Shown: positions 46,740 to 59,039 of the stretch, in pieces | Numbering within the stretch: position 1 is the stretch's first letter | Layout: every line of letters starts with the position of its first letter | Assembly (NCBI GenBank): GCA_003508835.1 | Contig: PUFA01000535.1 | Span: 62,001 to 126,000 of the forward strand | Origin: Eonycteris spelaea | Taxonomy: Eukaryota > Chordata > Mammalia > Chiroptera > Pteropodidae | Direction of reading: 5' to 3' | Length of the DNA stretch: 64,000 nt | Position numbers and translations under genes: made by a program | Notes under the pieces: generated by a model | Database searches by the model: none | Told to the model about the DNA's origin: nothing | What the model saw: only the letters and a program-made list of their open reading frames with translations

Positions 46740-47045
46740 TATAGGGCACCCTGGGTTTTGAAAAGGAAAAAGAACAACTTCTAGGCTGAGTGCTACCTCA
46801 AAAATAATCTTTCATCATGCAAGAAGTATTATATGTTTTGCTACCAGATGTGCTTCCCTTAGTAAGCTCACAATCATTTAGAGAAGACCAACTCATTCAC
46901 ATTTAACAATTAGAACAATAAAAATATATACTCAAGGCTTAAATTTAACAGATAAGATATATTCTTTTTAATAATGAAATAGTACAGAAAAATTTTACAC
47001 TTAGGAGACTTTAGCAGTATTGATCTCATTTAATGACTTTGAATT
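46740..47045. other. Unassigned sequence
   Basis: No repeat recognised. Confidence 0.4.
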
Positions 47046-47049
47046 ATCA

Positions 47050-47147
47050 CTTCATAAATTATATAAATGTTAAACCACTGAACTGTACACCTGAAAGTAA
47101 AATAAAATAATACTGAACGTCAACTGTAATTTAAAAATAAGATAAAA
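47050..47147 (+). mobile_element. Very short L1 3' tail
   Basis: 'ataaattatataaatgttaa' and 'ctgaactgtacacctgaaag' followed by an A-rich end match the L1 3' terminus seen at 35270-35360 and 40219-40328. Confidence 0.75.
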
Positions 47148-47149
47148 GC

Positions 47150-47935
47150 TCTGCATTTGCTTCGGTTAGCAGGAAACACAAGGAGAGGTGGTCTTCATTA
47201 TCTAAATATCCATTATTCATGTCTCAGAAATTAAGAGGCTATGAAGGGAAGCAAAAGCCAAAGCAAAAAATAATAACACAAATTATTCACTAATGAACTA
47301 ACCACTTATAAAATTAGTCTCTACTTAAGCATCTCTTCCTGCTGAGCTTATATTGATTGGTGTCCAGAAGATTTTCTGACATTGCCAGACAATACAATAC
47401 AAACCAATTTCAAAGTGAAATTGCAAATCTTATGAAATATTTAAGATTGCATTTAGTTGATGAACGTGATGCTGGAGAACTACTCTGCTCATATGCAACA
47501 CCATTGACAACTCTGGTAGAGTAAGACCAGTTCACAAGTGAAGAAAAACAATAAGGATGATACCAATGTAGACACATCAAAAGAAAATAATTTGAACATA
47601 AAGATTTAAGAGAAACCCTTGGAAAATTAACAAAGTCCTTGACTATTTCAGACTTTTAAGCTTTTTTTTTTTCTAAAAATAGTTCAAAGCTACAGGTTTT
47701 CTCCAAGTTTTGAACCATTTTGGTGAAAATAAACCTTATTTTCACAATTTTTCTTTCCATTTTATGAAAAATGGAATATATTGACACTATCAAGTTTTGA
47801 TTTGTATAGCCATCATCACTAGTCAAACAAAACAGTCTTCTGTTTGGAAAATTAGCCAAACGCATTGTATCTTTTCAGCTATTTTGGGAAAAATGGATTG
47901 TATTTGGAGGCTCTGAATAAACAGGTAGCATTTTA
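47150..47935. other. Unassigned sequence
   Basis: No repeat recognised. T-rich run at 47660-47673. Confidence 0.4.
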
Positions 47936-47937
47936 CT

Positions 47938-48005
47938 TTGTTCAACTCTCTTTCCAGGTACAGTACCTGGCATAGTACTGAGCATTTAGTCGATGCTAAC
48001 AACAA
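47938..48005 (+). mobile_element. L2 3' end, short
   Basis: 'gtacctggcatagtactgag' and 'catttagtcgatgctaac' resemble the L2 terminus. Confidence 0.55.
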
Positions 48006-48009
48006 CAAA

Positions 48010-50015
48010 CAATGATTAAATTAATTTTAACTCCTTCACTAAAGATTCACAATCAAGAACGTTTAGTCGCTTTAATTTCCCAAGTTTAAACAAATGTCCT
48101 AAAGCACTTATAACTGGATACTAGTTCAACAAAGAACAACTAGGCTCTCTCTCTCAAGATGCAGTCATTATACTCTGTGGATGCTACAACCTAAAAAAAA
48201 TGGAATCAGTGATTCCTGGACAATATAACACTTTAAATATGTAGATGGGGATAATCTTTAGTTTCCTCATATAAATTCATCAATGACCAAAGCAGGTAAT
48301 TTGTTAAGATTAACATTATGTAGACATGATCTTAATTGGAAATAAGCAAAGGGTCATAGCTTCCTATTTTTTCAGAACAGTCACGTTTTTTACAAACACA
48401 TGGTATTTAGAAGTATGATTAGCAAAGTAAATTATTTAGTATTATTCCTGAAGTACAACAAATAAATTAATGTATTTTTTAAAATAAAATATAGTTTTAA
48501 ATTTATTTTACTGTTCTTGATGAAATGTCTGAAAGGACTTTTTGTCAGCAAACTTGGCACAGAGATTTATGATTACCATATTTACTTAAAAGTTTCCGAC
48601 TTTGAGGAGGCATTTTACCCATGAGAGAGGAGACTATGAAGGCAAATTTTGAAATCACTGTTCCTCTTAAAAGTATAATTTCCTTCATAGATAAGCTTTT
48701 AAAGGTATGACCAAAGCAACTAAAAAGGCCTAAACAATTATTATCTTCCTTTTACATTAAGTGGAGTTGTTTATACCTTCTCAACTGCTCTGACAAAGCC
48801 TTCAGTATGGTTACTACCTGTAAACATGTTGCCTACCGGGGAGAGAAATCAGATAAAATGAAATAAATATAAATCAGACTAAAATATACAATACTATAGT
48901 TTTCCTCATCAAAGGGGAGGAGAAATTTTGAAGGAAATAAAGATCAAAATTGCTTCTGCTTTCAAAAAACAATTGATGACTCTCTTCATTGAATGTATGG
49001 AAACTTCAAGGATGTTGAGATCTACACCAGAAAGTTTTATTACATATAACAGTTCTTATTTTTTTTTCATGCTTCAAGAAATAACAAGCAAAAAAAGCAA
49101 AGCAATTGTTTAAGCAAAAACAAAGTTGCACCATCCCTACCCAATCCCATGTACTTCCACATCCCTTTCAATCCATCTATGTATCCACTCATGCATCCAG
49201 TATCATTTATTGAGCAGCTAACTATTTACCTGCCATTTTAAACTGGGATTTTCAAAAATGATTTAAATACAAATCAGTATCCAGAAAATTTCACATTCTC
49301 TAAGATATTCCAAACTCTCATGATATTCAAGAAAATTCTGAGAGGTATTTCTTCCACAAGAAATTCCTAATGCCTAATATTTTAGTTTATGTTTCACTTA
49401 TTATAAGACATCCAAAGTAAATGCTAATTTGAAAACAAAACCATTAGACTCATATTTCTTTTTAATTTTGCTGTAAAAATATAATCTAGAGAAATATATG
49501 CTCAGTATGCCACATGTTGAAGAAAAGGAGCATTCATCAAGCCCATTTCCTGCAGAAAAAAAAACCCTCCCACGTCATTCATTCCAGCCACAACATCTGG
49601 ATAATTGTTGCCAGTCTGGCAGGAGGTCTCCAAACACACAGGATTTCTGGATAATTCGTGATTATTAGGCATGTGAACTTTCCTCAGGGCTCACCTCTAA
49701 TGTCTTTTCTCCCTTTTGTCTTATGTATTGTCTGTAGTTTCATCTGCTCACCAACTATCAAAGCATCTGAAGAAATTCAAGATAATGCTGTTTGAAGTAA
49801 GCTCTCTTTAATTTAAGAAAAATACAAAACTAAAGAAATGATATGAAGGGGTTTTTTTTCCTTGTGGCGATGGAAATGATATTCTCTCTCTTTCCTACAC
49901 ATTACTCTTAAAATTTAGTTAAATCTGCTCTTCTGTATAGCTTTTTGAGGCTCCAGAATGAAGAAGGAAATCCTAAATCCTTCTACTGATCTATTAAAAA
50001 GGAAAATCCAATGCT
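48010..50015. other. Unassigned, repeat-poor 2-kb block
   Basis: No transposon, RNA gene or coding signal recognised, except a faint L2-like 'tatcatttattgagcagct' near 49200. Confidence 0.45.
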
Positions 50016-50019
50016 TATC

Positions 50020-50415
50020 ATTTTTATTTTTTATTTTATTTATTTATTTTCTGCACTGGAATTTTTCAAGGTAACATTGATTAATAACATTATGCAATAT
50101 TATAAGTTGATATCTCTATGCACTACAGCATCCTTACACCAAAAGTTTAGTGTTCATCCATCACCATACATTTGGCCCCTTTACCCATTTTGCCCTTCCC
50201 CAGCACCCCTTACCTACTGATGACCACCAATCTGTATTCTGTATCTATGGATTTGATTTTGTTTTATTTGTTTATTTTTTGCTTTATAGTCCATGTATGA
50301 GTGAAAGCATATGGTTTTTATTCTTTTCTAAATGACTTATCTCACTTAGCATAATATCCTTAAGGTCCATCAATGTTATCACAAATGGCAATATTTATTC
50401 TTTTTTAAGGCTGAG

Positions 50416-50456
<41 letters not shown>

Positions 50457-50710
50457 CATATACCACATCTTTACTCACTAATCTATCAATAGACACTTAA
50501 GTAGTTTTCATATCTTGGCTATGGTAAATAATGCTGTAATGAACACAGGGATGCATACAACTTTTCATTTGTGTTTTCTTATTATTCAGATAAATACCCA
50601 GAAGAGGAATTACTGGGCCACATGATCACTCTAGTCTTAATTTTTTGAGAAACCTTCCTACCATTTTCTGTACTGGCTGCACCAATTTACAATCCTAACA
50701 ACAGTATCCA
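50020..50710 (-). mobile_element. LINE-1 3' end, antisense
   Basis: Antisense 3'UTR and ORF2 end: 'ggtaacattgattaataaca', 'ctgatgaccaccaatctgta', 'aatacccagaagaggaatta'. A (GT)n expansion interrupts it. Confidence 0.85.
50417..50457. repeat. (GT)n/(GC)n microsatellite
   Basis: About 17 GT units followed by GCGCGC. Confidence 0.95.
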
Positions 50711-50839
50711 AATCATTAGGATTAGAGTTTCCTGTCATCCCAGAGTACTTATCTCCCTAGATTTAATAAAAAATTTAAGGTAGTTTCCAACATATATAAG
50801 TCCAGGACTTACAAATTCCTTTAGCTTACAGATATTATT

Positions 50840-50915
50840 ATAATTAGTACTTTACACAGTGTGTGGCACATAGTATGTTTGTAATAAATATTTAGTGAGT
50901 GAAGGAATGAAAGAC
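50840..50915 (+). mobile_element. L2 3' end
   Basis: 'cagtgtgtggcacatagtat' then 'aataaatatttagtgagtga'. Confidence 0.65.
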
Positions 50916-51367
50916 TGACTTTGTGTTTATAAAATACTTTAGCATTCATCTGGTGGAACTGTTACAACCAAGGCTGATATTCAACTGATATAAACAGTCT
51001 TAAAAGTTTTCAGGATTTGCAGAATCACCATTAACTGTGTTCTGGTTGTTAATCATTTTTAATAACTCTCTTATCAATAGAATATCATAGCATGAGATAA
51101 ATATATTACTTTAAACATGTTTTCATGGAGTTTTTAGGATCCAGGTCCTTCTTTCTGAGTAAGAGTGACTGGATTTGTCTGAGCTTGGAAGTGGCCAGGG
51201 ATCAAGAAAAGAAGTGAAGCAAAAAAAGGCAGGTGGTGGAGGTAAAGAGTGAAATTAATGTATCATGCCTGGGTTTTATAAAAGGACATTAGGATGTAGA
51301 GTTATTGTTTTTCAGATGTGAAAGTGTCAGAGACACAAGGAGTCAGTTACATTGCTATTTATAGGTC
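50915..51367. other. Unassigned sequence
   Basis: Nothing recognised. Confidence 0.4.
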
Positions 51368-51385
51368 AAGAACAAGGGAGTTCAG

Positions 51386-52239
51386 TTATCTCTTTGAAAT
51401 CCTGTTTTAATTTCCTTTGGCATATACCTAGAAATGGAATTGCTGTATTATATGGTAGATCTATTTTTAATTTTTTGAGGAACTTCCATATTGTTTTCCC
51501 TAGTTATTGGACCAATTTAAATTCCCATTAACAGTATATAAGTGTTACTTTTTCATCACATACTTGCCAGCACCCGTTGCCTCCTGTCTTCTTGATGCTA
51601 GCCATTCTAATAGGTTGAGGTGATTCTTATTGTGGTTTTGATTTGCATTTTCCTTATGAATGACACTGAGCATCTTTTCATTTGCCTGTTAGCTATTTTG
51701 ATATCCTTTTGAAAAAAAATCTAGTTCTGCTCAATTTTCAATCAGATTGTAGTATGCCCATCCATGAGTGAATGAATAAAAGATCTGTGGTGAATCTACA
51801 TAATGGAATATTATTCAGCCATGAGAAAAGAAGATACCCTACCATTTTCAACAATATGGATAGACCTTAAACATATTATGCTAGGTGAGATAATTCAGAG
51901 AAAGACAAGTACTGTACAATATCATTTATACGTGAAATCTAAAAAGTCAAATCCATAAAAAAAAGAGTAAAATAATGGTTACCAGGGAACAGGACACAGG
52001 GGGATAAGGTTGGTGTTGTTTAAGGATACACATCTGCCATGAGTAGTAAAAGGCAAAGAAATCTAATGCATGTTATAATAAACATAAGCAATAATATTAT
52101 ATTATAATTGTGTACCGTGATAAATATTACTACAACAGCAATCATATCAGAATATACAAATATATCAAATATATAAATATATCAAATGTTATAGGCCTTC
52201 AATTTATACAATGTTACATATCAAATTTATTCAATAAAA
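51386..52239 (+). mobile_element. Second LINE-1 with 5' inversion, clear TSD
   Basis: 51386-51755 is antisense ORF2 ('cctttggcatatacctagaa' to 'ctgctcaattttcaatcag'). At about 51755 it turns to sense, from 'tgcccatccatgagtgaatg' through 'ggaatattattcagccatg' to the 3'UTR and tail. The outer edge of the inverted arm lies close to the start of the sense arm in ORF2, as in twin priming. AAGAACAAGGG is repeated exactly at 51368-51378 and 52240-52250 and bounds the whole structure. Confidence 0.9.
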
Positions 52240-52259
52240 AAGAACAAGGGTTGTCAGAA

Positions 52260-55200
52260 GCACAGGCTAAAAGAGGAGAGATCATAAAAGTCTCTCCATA
52301 TCCCCAGGAGAAAGATCAGCTAAACTGACATAGAGAACTTACTCTCTATCAGCTTAGGTCAGATTAACCACTTGCTGCCCCATTCACCTACTCCCCACTA
52401 GGGCCTTAATAGCATCTCAAATCTAGACAGCCAGCTAAATCACAAGTTTCAATTTGTGCCCCACAGAGGCTATTTTCTATATTTTCCTCTCCCAGGAAGC
52501 AAGGCAATGTTTTATATAATGTGTCTGTGTTAGGGATAAAAGATGACACTTGGCTGCTAGGTTAATGTTGTTTCTCTACATGCTCAGTGAAGTCAAGTAT
52601 GTCCATTTTAATTTCAAATGGACATTTTAAATGTTAGAAAGACTCACACATTATTCTTGACCGTTTGTAGGTCCCAAACATATGCCAATTTAATATCTCT
52701 CACTTTACTAACTTCACCTGATATCAATATATTGTGTGAAATTGTCAAAGCACTAAAAAAGCACATTTACACCCTTAGTTCAGAAATGTAAATATAGAAA
52801 TCCTAATCAATAGCTCTCAGTGCTTACAACCCCAATTTGCACCATTAGACTCAATATTACTTGATGATTTCTTAATACTCTGCAGAATCACCTTGTACAT
52901 AGAGAACATGATGAAATTCTTGACTGAATTCAATTTGACATTTTAATGGCCCAGAGAAAGGTTCTAGATGGTGAAACAGCATTGCTAAATGTCTCCTAAA
53001 TCAAAAGAGTCGTTAACAATATTAATTCTGCTCAAAATATGCAGACAGAGAGTTTTGAACAGTTGAGTCAACAGACACAGATGTTTCCTACCCCCCCATA
53101 AAAAATCTACAGGTAATTTCAGATATACCAATCTCAGCTCTGGCTCTGGAGGATTATATTAACACTGTGCCTATTGACTCAAGATTATAGAGTGCAGATT
53201 CTCAACGAAGAAAGGCCATTCTTGGAGTTTGCCATTCAAAATCCATTATTAAAATGTCCTAATGACATCACATAATCTCACATTACCTTACTTCAGGTAA
53301 GCATTTATGCTTCAAGGTAACAAAGGACAAAAGTTGTAGAGTATCCAGAGAATACAAAGCAAAACAAATTGGAATACTGTAATACTTACACAATACTAAG
53401 CAGTAGCCATAAGTGTAAGATGGTGTGTCCCTAACTTGATAAGACACTTTCCACAAAATTGTTTCAAAGGACCACACTCCAAGGTTATTGACCCTTCAGG
53501 AGTAAAATAACAGAGTCAACATGGCTGGAAGCTTCCTCAACAGAGACGCTTGCTTGCACTTGTAACAGTAAGACCAGAGTGCAGTAACATCTTAAGGAGT
53601 GACTAAGAAACCATTAATATTCTTAGAAGAACTGTTTAGAGTATGTAATAATAAATTTCCTAACGTGTCTTCCAGAAAACTGAGAGGTTAAGGGAAGCCA
53701 ACGCTATAGGCACCATTTATATGTATTTAACTATCACCCACCTCCTTCTGCCAAGAATTTGAAGTCATAAGTATACATAAAATAATTTAAAACAGTTTAG
53801 AAAACAAGACAAACGGAAAATAATAAAAAAAAACAAAGAATCAGCCACATTTCTGATGGACCTATGATCATATGAAGCTACTGAAAGTGGTCTCCAAATT
53901 TGATTTTAAAAGCTATCTACTGGCTGGAGTAAAGAAGGAAATTTGATCAGTTATAAAACTCACTGTGGGCAGGAAATAACTATCTGAATGCAGCCTTTGC
54001 ATCTATGTGCTTGAAAGTTAAAATTGTATCTTTACATGAATAAAGTGTGGTAGCATCCGAGCCTCAGAAACTCATACCCAAAGGGTTAATATAATAGCGT
54101 CCATCCTAAATGTACTGAACACAAAGAATAAGGATATTAAAAAGTAATGTAAAATCTGTAAAATATAAATTTGATAGTTGATGAACGAATTCTCAAAAAT
54201 CAAAACATCTTGCATTATAGAAACAAAGTCATTGAAACTTTCTGAAATCAAAATTTAGGTTTTAAACCATACATTAAAGTTTTTAAAGATTTCTTTCGCT
54301 GCTGAAGAGCGGAATGTGGAGAGAAGGACAAAATCATGAAGAACTTCACGGGAAAAAAATCAGCTTTTTTAACTGGCCAATACAAGAGCTACAGACCATC
54401 GCAGAATTAAACTAACAAACCTCTACTATTAAATTTGATCCAGACCTAAAATGGCAGGACTTCACAAAATTGCTCCACTGAAGCAAAATAAAAGAGATCC
54501 TGAGGATAAAATCTACATGTTAACAAAAGCCATTTAACTCTCTATATATACTTGCTGAAAATCCTCCAATGCCACAAAGAAAAAAATAATATTACTTATT
54601 TGGCTACTACAGTTGCAGAAGTAGAAACACCTAGAAATTTCAAGCAACCTCTTCTAACAGAAGTATTCTAACACTAGAATACCCCCTAGACCTCACAACA
54701 CATACTTATGCTGATTATAAAATAGTGGTGTCAGGGTGGAATCAGTGTTGTGTATTTTAGAAGCCTATTGTAATTTGTATGCTAGAGGAGATGAGGATTA
54801 CATGATTGTGCAGGTCTTAACTGTAGTAGATTTCTATGGCTGAAACCAACTCTGCTTCTTTCTATTACAATTCTAAAATTCTAAGGAAAGTGGACGAAAT
54901 CAAGTTGAAACTTTTGGCTCAGATTCAGTCCAGTTGCTCCCATGCAGACATACAGTAAATCCTTCTCTTCTGGGAAAAAAAAAAATGATGAGGCAAAAAA
55001 TATAAAACATAAACAAAAACACTTACAAAAAAAAATCAGTTTAATAAAGGCCAATTAAGTTAAAACTCTGTAATCCACAAGGCTACAAATGTGACAGAGA
55101 CACTTGTAAGGCCTATAAAAACATAAGTTTACATCATCATGAGACTTGTAATATACCTTGTACACCATATCTTCTAATTTAAAATGTTATTGCCTTAGTG

Positions 55201-55480
55201 TTGAAAGAGTAAATGAAATAAAATCAATTATGCTCTGCTAATGTGACTATTGATAATAACACACATTCTTAGAACTCAATATGATTTTTTAAAGTGCTGT
55301 TTGGTTCTTAGAAGATGTATCTATATTTCCTCCATCTTTATCATCAATAACTTAAAGAAAATTATTACAAGGAAATAATTTCATAACCCAAGGAATATAT
55401 AAAAAACCTTAGACAAAAGCTAAAGCCAATTGGCTTACTCCTCCATATTATAAATCACAGATAGAGCATTCTGTAGAGAA
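52260..55480. other. Unassigned 3.2-kb block
   Basis: The longest stretch in which I recognise no transposon. No open frame above 64 codons and no RNA gene. Base composition is like the rest of the window. It may hold very old repeats that cannot be seen by eye. Confidence 0.45.
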
Positions 55481-55484
55481 ACTC

Positions 55485-56600
55485 CCAATCTCTCCTATTC
55501 AAATTTCTAGTCTCACCCACCCTTTCCAACACCAAGGATATTTAGATCGCCTGAAGTGAGATTTCTCATGTTCCCTACCTTTCTACCTCCAAACCTCAAC
55601 TTTGCCACATCTTCCATTCCTAAACCACAGTATTTTTATATTGCCACTTATCCTTTTTCCTCCCTCTCAGAGTATGAGGTGCTCCAATTGTACTTTCTTC
55701 TTCCCATCCTATTTCTCCATCTATCCTTCTTGCATCATTTGCCACTGCTATTGGGGCATCTTTAATATCTCCCTCTCTACAGCTCTCTTCTTTCTACATA
55801 AAAGCATGCCTAGTTCTCCCATTACCACCAGATTTTTAAAAAGGCCTTTAACTTACCTTGTGACTTCTTTCAGTTACCATCCTAATTTCCCCACCTGCAT
55901 CATAACCATTTTCTCAAACTGTCCCTCCCATATTCTCATCATCCAATTTATTCTTCACCTTTTTCAACCTGACTTGTCATGAAAATCCCATAGAAATTTA
56001 TCTTTCCAATATCTTTTTATTCATTCAACATATATACATTACCACCTACCATGAGCCATGCACTATGCTAGGAAAACGAATGTAAATATTAATAATACAA
56101 TCTTTGCTATCAAGAAGCTATCTAATGAAAATAAATATATTTCTCAACACAATAATCTTTGATTCCTCTGCAGAAGTATTTGAAACTCTTGACTAACCCT
56201 TTTCAAAAACATCCCCTCCCTTGCATTTTATGGTGCTCTTCTAGTTCTACTTCTCCAATCTCCTCCTCTGACCTTTGTTAACTCCTTCTCTGACTCCATA
56301 AATGTGGGCTTTCGCTAAGGCTCAGGCCTGAGGTCCTTTTCTCCTCCTACAATCTCTCCCAAGGTATTCTCTTTCTTCTTTTAGCCTCAACATTCACTTC
56401 CATACAGCACTCTCCTTAGTCTTCCTCTATAAATCAATAACTATCCTAAAACACTATTGTACTTTTAAAACAAATTGCTGGATAGCACAATAGAATATTC
56501 CAGCACATTAAACACAATCTGCCAAAAACCAGACCCATCATCATTTCTAAAAACCAACAGTTCTTCTTCCAGACTTTCATCTATCTGCTAATAAAAATCT
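55485..56600 (+). mobile_element. Long L2 fragment (ORF2 region), interrupted
   Basis: Pyrimidine-rich coding remnant of L2: 'cttctttcagttaccatcct', 'cataaccattttctcaaact', then 'gcagaagtatttgaaactct' and 'ctaaggctcaggcctgaggt'. The 126-codon frame at 55602-55982 lies in it but is not a true ORF2 frame of useful length. Interrupted at about 56012-56155. Confidence 0.7.
56012..56155 (-). mobile_element. L2 3' end, antisense, within the long L2
   Basis: 'ttattcattcaacatatata' and 'gccatgcactatgctagg' are the reversed L2 terminus, lying between two parts of the sense L2. Confidence 0.6.
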
Positions 56601-56614
56601 TTAAAAATTATAAT

Positions 56615-56860
56615 AATGGAAAAATAATAACCGAAAGCATTTATTGAAGACTTTTCATGTGCCAAGCACTATTATAAAATTATCTGCATTTAACATCATA
56701 AATGTTTCATAATAACCTTACAGAATAGACACTGTTATTATAATTTTACAGAAAAGAAACCTGAGATGCTAAAGATCATATAGCTTTCACAAAGTTAAAG
56801 GCAAGTAAATGAAGGAGACAGACTTCAAACCCAAACATACTAGACTAAACCATAAAGGAC
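56615..56860 (-). mobile_element. MIR SINE, antisense
   Basis: 'catttattgaagacttttca', 'atgtgccaagcactattata', 'acagaaaagaaacctgagat' in reverse MIR order. Confidence 0.8.
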
Positions 56861-57810
56861 CAGTAAGCCAAGCAGCAGGAATTTGGATTTAAAAAAAAAA
56901 CTAATTTTTTGTAATGATTCTTTTCAAACAGTTGATTTTGCTGAATGCCAAGGACATCATGATCCAGCAGCTGGGGTTATACGAAGTTGACTAAAGAAAG
57001 GAAGATCATAATACTGTTTTCTTTCTTTAATGGATACCAGTGAGACATTTAAACATCTCCTTTATTGTACAATATAATTACCTCTGAGATCATCCATTCA
57101 TTCATTTTTACTACGCATTTGTTAAGTAGCTCCTATGAGCCTAAATTGAACTAGAATTTGAGGTCACTCTGCAATTTGCCATGAAAACACTGAGAAACAG
57201 ACAATTGAGGGGGTGGGAGACTTATAAACAGGGTCTTTTTGAATTTTCAAGACCAATAAATACTTTGGCATGGTAACTCAGTGACTTTGCTTGTATCCTT
57301 TGATCATAAGGACATTAAAGACTCACTTTTTATGTCACTGCAAGTAATGCATATGAGAAATGTTTTCACATTAGTCCTTTTCATATGAAGAAGAAAAGAA
57401 ATATATTGAGATTTATTCAATCTATGTATATCCACACCCATTCTGTACTCACAAAAGCCTCAAGGGAATGGATCAAGCAGAATAAACATATTTTGACTCA
57501 ACTTAGATTGCACAATGATGATAATAATTCATGTTTACATTAATACTCCGAACTTCAAAGTATGTTCACAAAGAGACATCATCTTATTTTATATAAAAAC
57601 AAACACAAAGTTTACCTCCAGCAAAATAATAAACTACATTAAATCTATCTTTTAGGCATCTGTCCAGGCCCCTACAAGTTATACCCTCAAACTCCACCCA
57701 CACACCTTTCTGGCATGTTCTTCTCATCCTACGTATCCTCTGGCTTTTCTATTTTTGTCACTGTGGCCAATCACCCAACTCAAAAAATAGGTCTTTAAGA
57801 GAGAACATAC
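56860..57810. other. Unassigned sequence
   Basis: No firm repeat. 57640-57780 is pyrimidine-rich and could be an eroded L2 piece. Confidence 0.4.
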
Positions 57811-57811
57811 T

Positions 57812-57888
57812 TCAATAATTAATTCATTCAACAAAAATTTATCAAATTCCTACTATGTACCAGGCACTATGCTAAATGTTGAAAATGA
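57812..57888 (-). mobile_element. L2 3' end, antisense
   Basis: 'attcattcaacaaaaattta' and 'accaggcactatgctaaatg'. Confidence 0.7.
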
Positions 57889-57889
57889 A

Positions 57890-58838
57890 ATTGTTTGCAG
57901 AAGCACATAGCGCTTTCTTTAATTGAGGCTTGCTCTACCACGAACACAGAACACTACAAACTGGCCAGGAGATACGTGTCCTGGTTTCACTTTATTAGTT
58001 CTTATATCAGATTTGTCCCTTTCAAATTTGATTTTTGTTTGCTTTTACTTGGAGATACAGTTTTTTGACTTGGGTATCAGAGCTTGGTTTACCAGCAACT
58101 CTACTTTTACATGATGTCCACTCTTTGGCACTCTGTATCCTGTCTATAACACAGAATTTGCTATTTCTACCTCAGAAGTAGGAGTCCAACAGGTCTGTAA
58201 GCCCATTATGGAAACTGAGATAAGATCCCTGCCTCCTTTCATTGAATTCCTGCTCTTACAACTCTCTTTTGTTCTATTATCCTTTAATACATATTGATCT
58301 CATTTTCCCCTTCCATCCTTCTTGCATTACCCTCTTTGTCCTCTGGCCTGTACCCTTTAAAACCCTGGTAATTTATTCTGATAATTTCCAAAGTCACACT
58401 ATGATAAAGCTTGAAAACCTATAACACATTTCTTAATGGACATGCATATTTTACAGACTTCCTGGATCCTAAGGCTAACATAGTTATCGTGGAATCCAGC
58501 TTGCCCAACGACAACAACAACAACAAAAAAAAACATACTTCAGTGAAGTTATCGGAGTCTTTCAAAGCCAACTGATCTACTCAGGAATTGTAGGAATCTT
58601 CTTCAGTAGTCAGCCCTCTTAAAAACATATCATGTGGGTCATTTGATCCTCATGGTCATATAGTTGTTCAGCAAATATTTAAACTTTGTTCTTTAGTAGA
58701 AGAAAAACTTTGGATTCTGGTTCTCTTCAAGAGGTTTTGAAAACCTCCCAAATGTCATGGCATAAGAAGATCCTCCATATTACCTCTGTAGAAAGCTAGA
58801 CCCGAGTTCTCAAACATCCCCTGAAAACAATGTACTGT
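57890..58838. other. Unassigned sequence
   Basis: No repeat recognised; includes a short (CAA)n/A-run near 58510-58530. Confidence 0.4.
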
Positions 58839-58839
58839 A

Positions 58840-58945
58840 GTAGATCGAACACCAGATTGGATGTCAGAAAATCTGAGTTCTCCTCCTTTCTATGCCACTG
58901 ATTTACTTATAGACTTTGAACAAGTCCTTTATGGCAGACTTATGG
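58840..58945 (+). mobile_element. MIR fragment
   Basis: 'gaacaccagattggatgtca' and 'ctatgccactgatttactta' with 'tttgaacaagtcctttatgg' follow the MIR core. Confidence 0.6.
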
Positions 58946-59039
58946 TAGCTCACATGCAGAATGTAGAAGCCATTCTAGGTCATACTATGGTTGTTTCCAG
59001 CTCACGATGCCCACTGATCTATTTCTGTAGTTTCTGTAA

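Noticed and set aside
47660..47673. T-run considered as an antisense poly(A) tail of a retrocopy
   Set aside because: No target-site duplication or recognisable gene sequence found to its right.
54280..54540. Possible processed pseudogene near 'aagagcggaatgtggagaga'
   Set aside because: No frame, domain or poly(A) structure could be recognised.
55602..55982. 126-codon open frame, overlapping a 69-codon one
   Set aside because: Sits in a pyrimidine-rich L2 remnant; serine-, proline- and phenylalanine-rich translation is typical of that composition.
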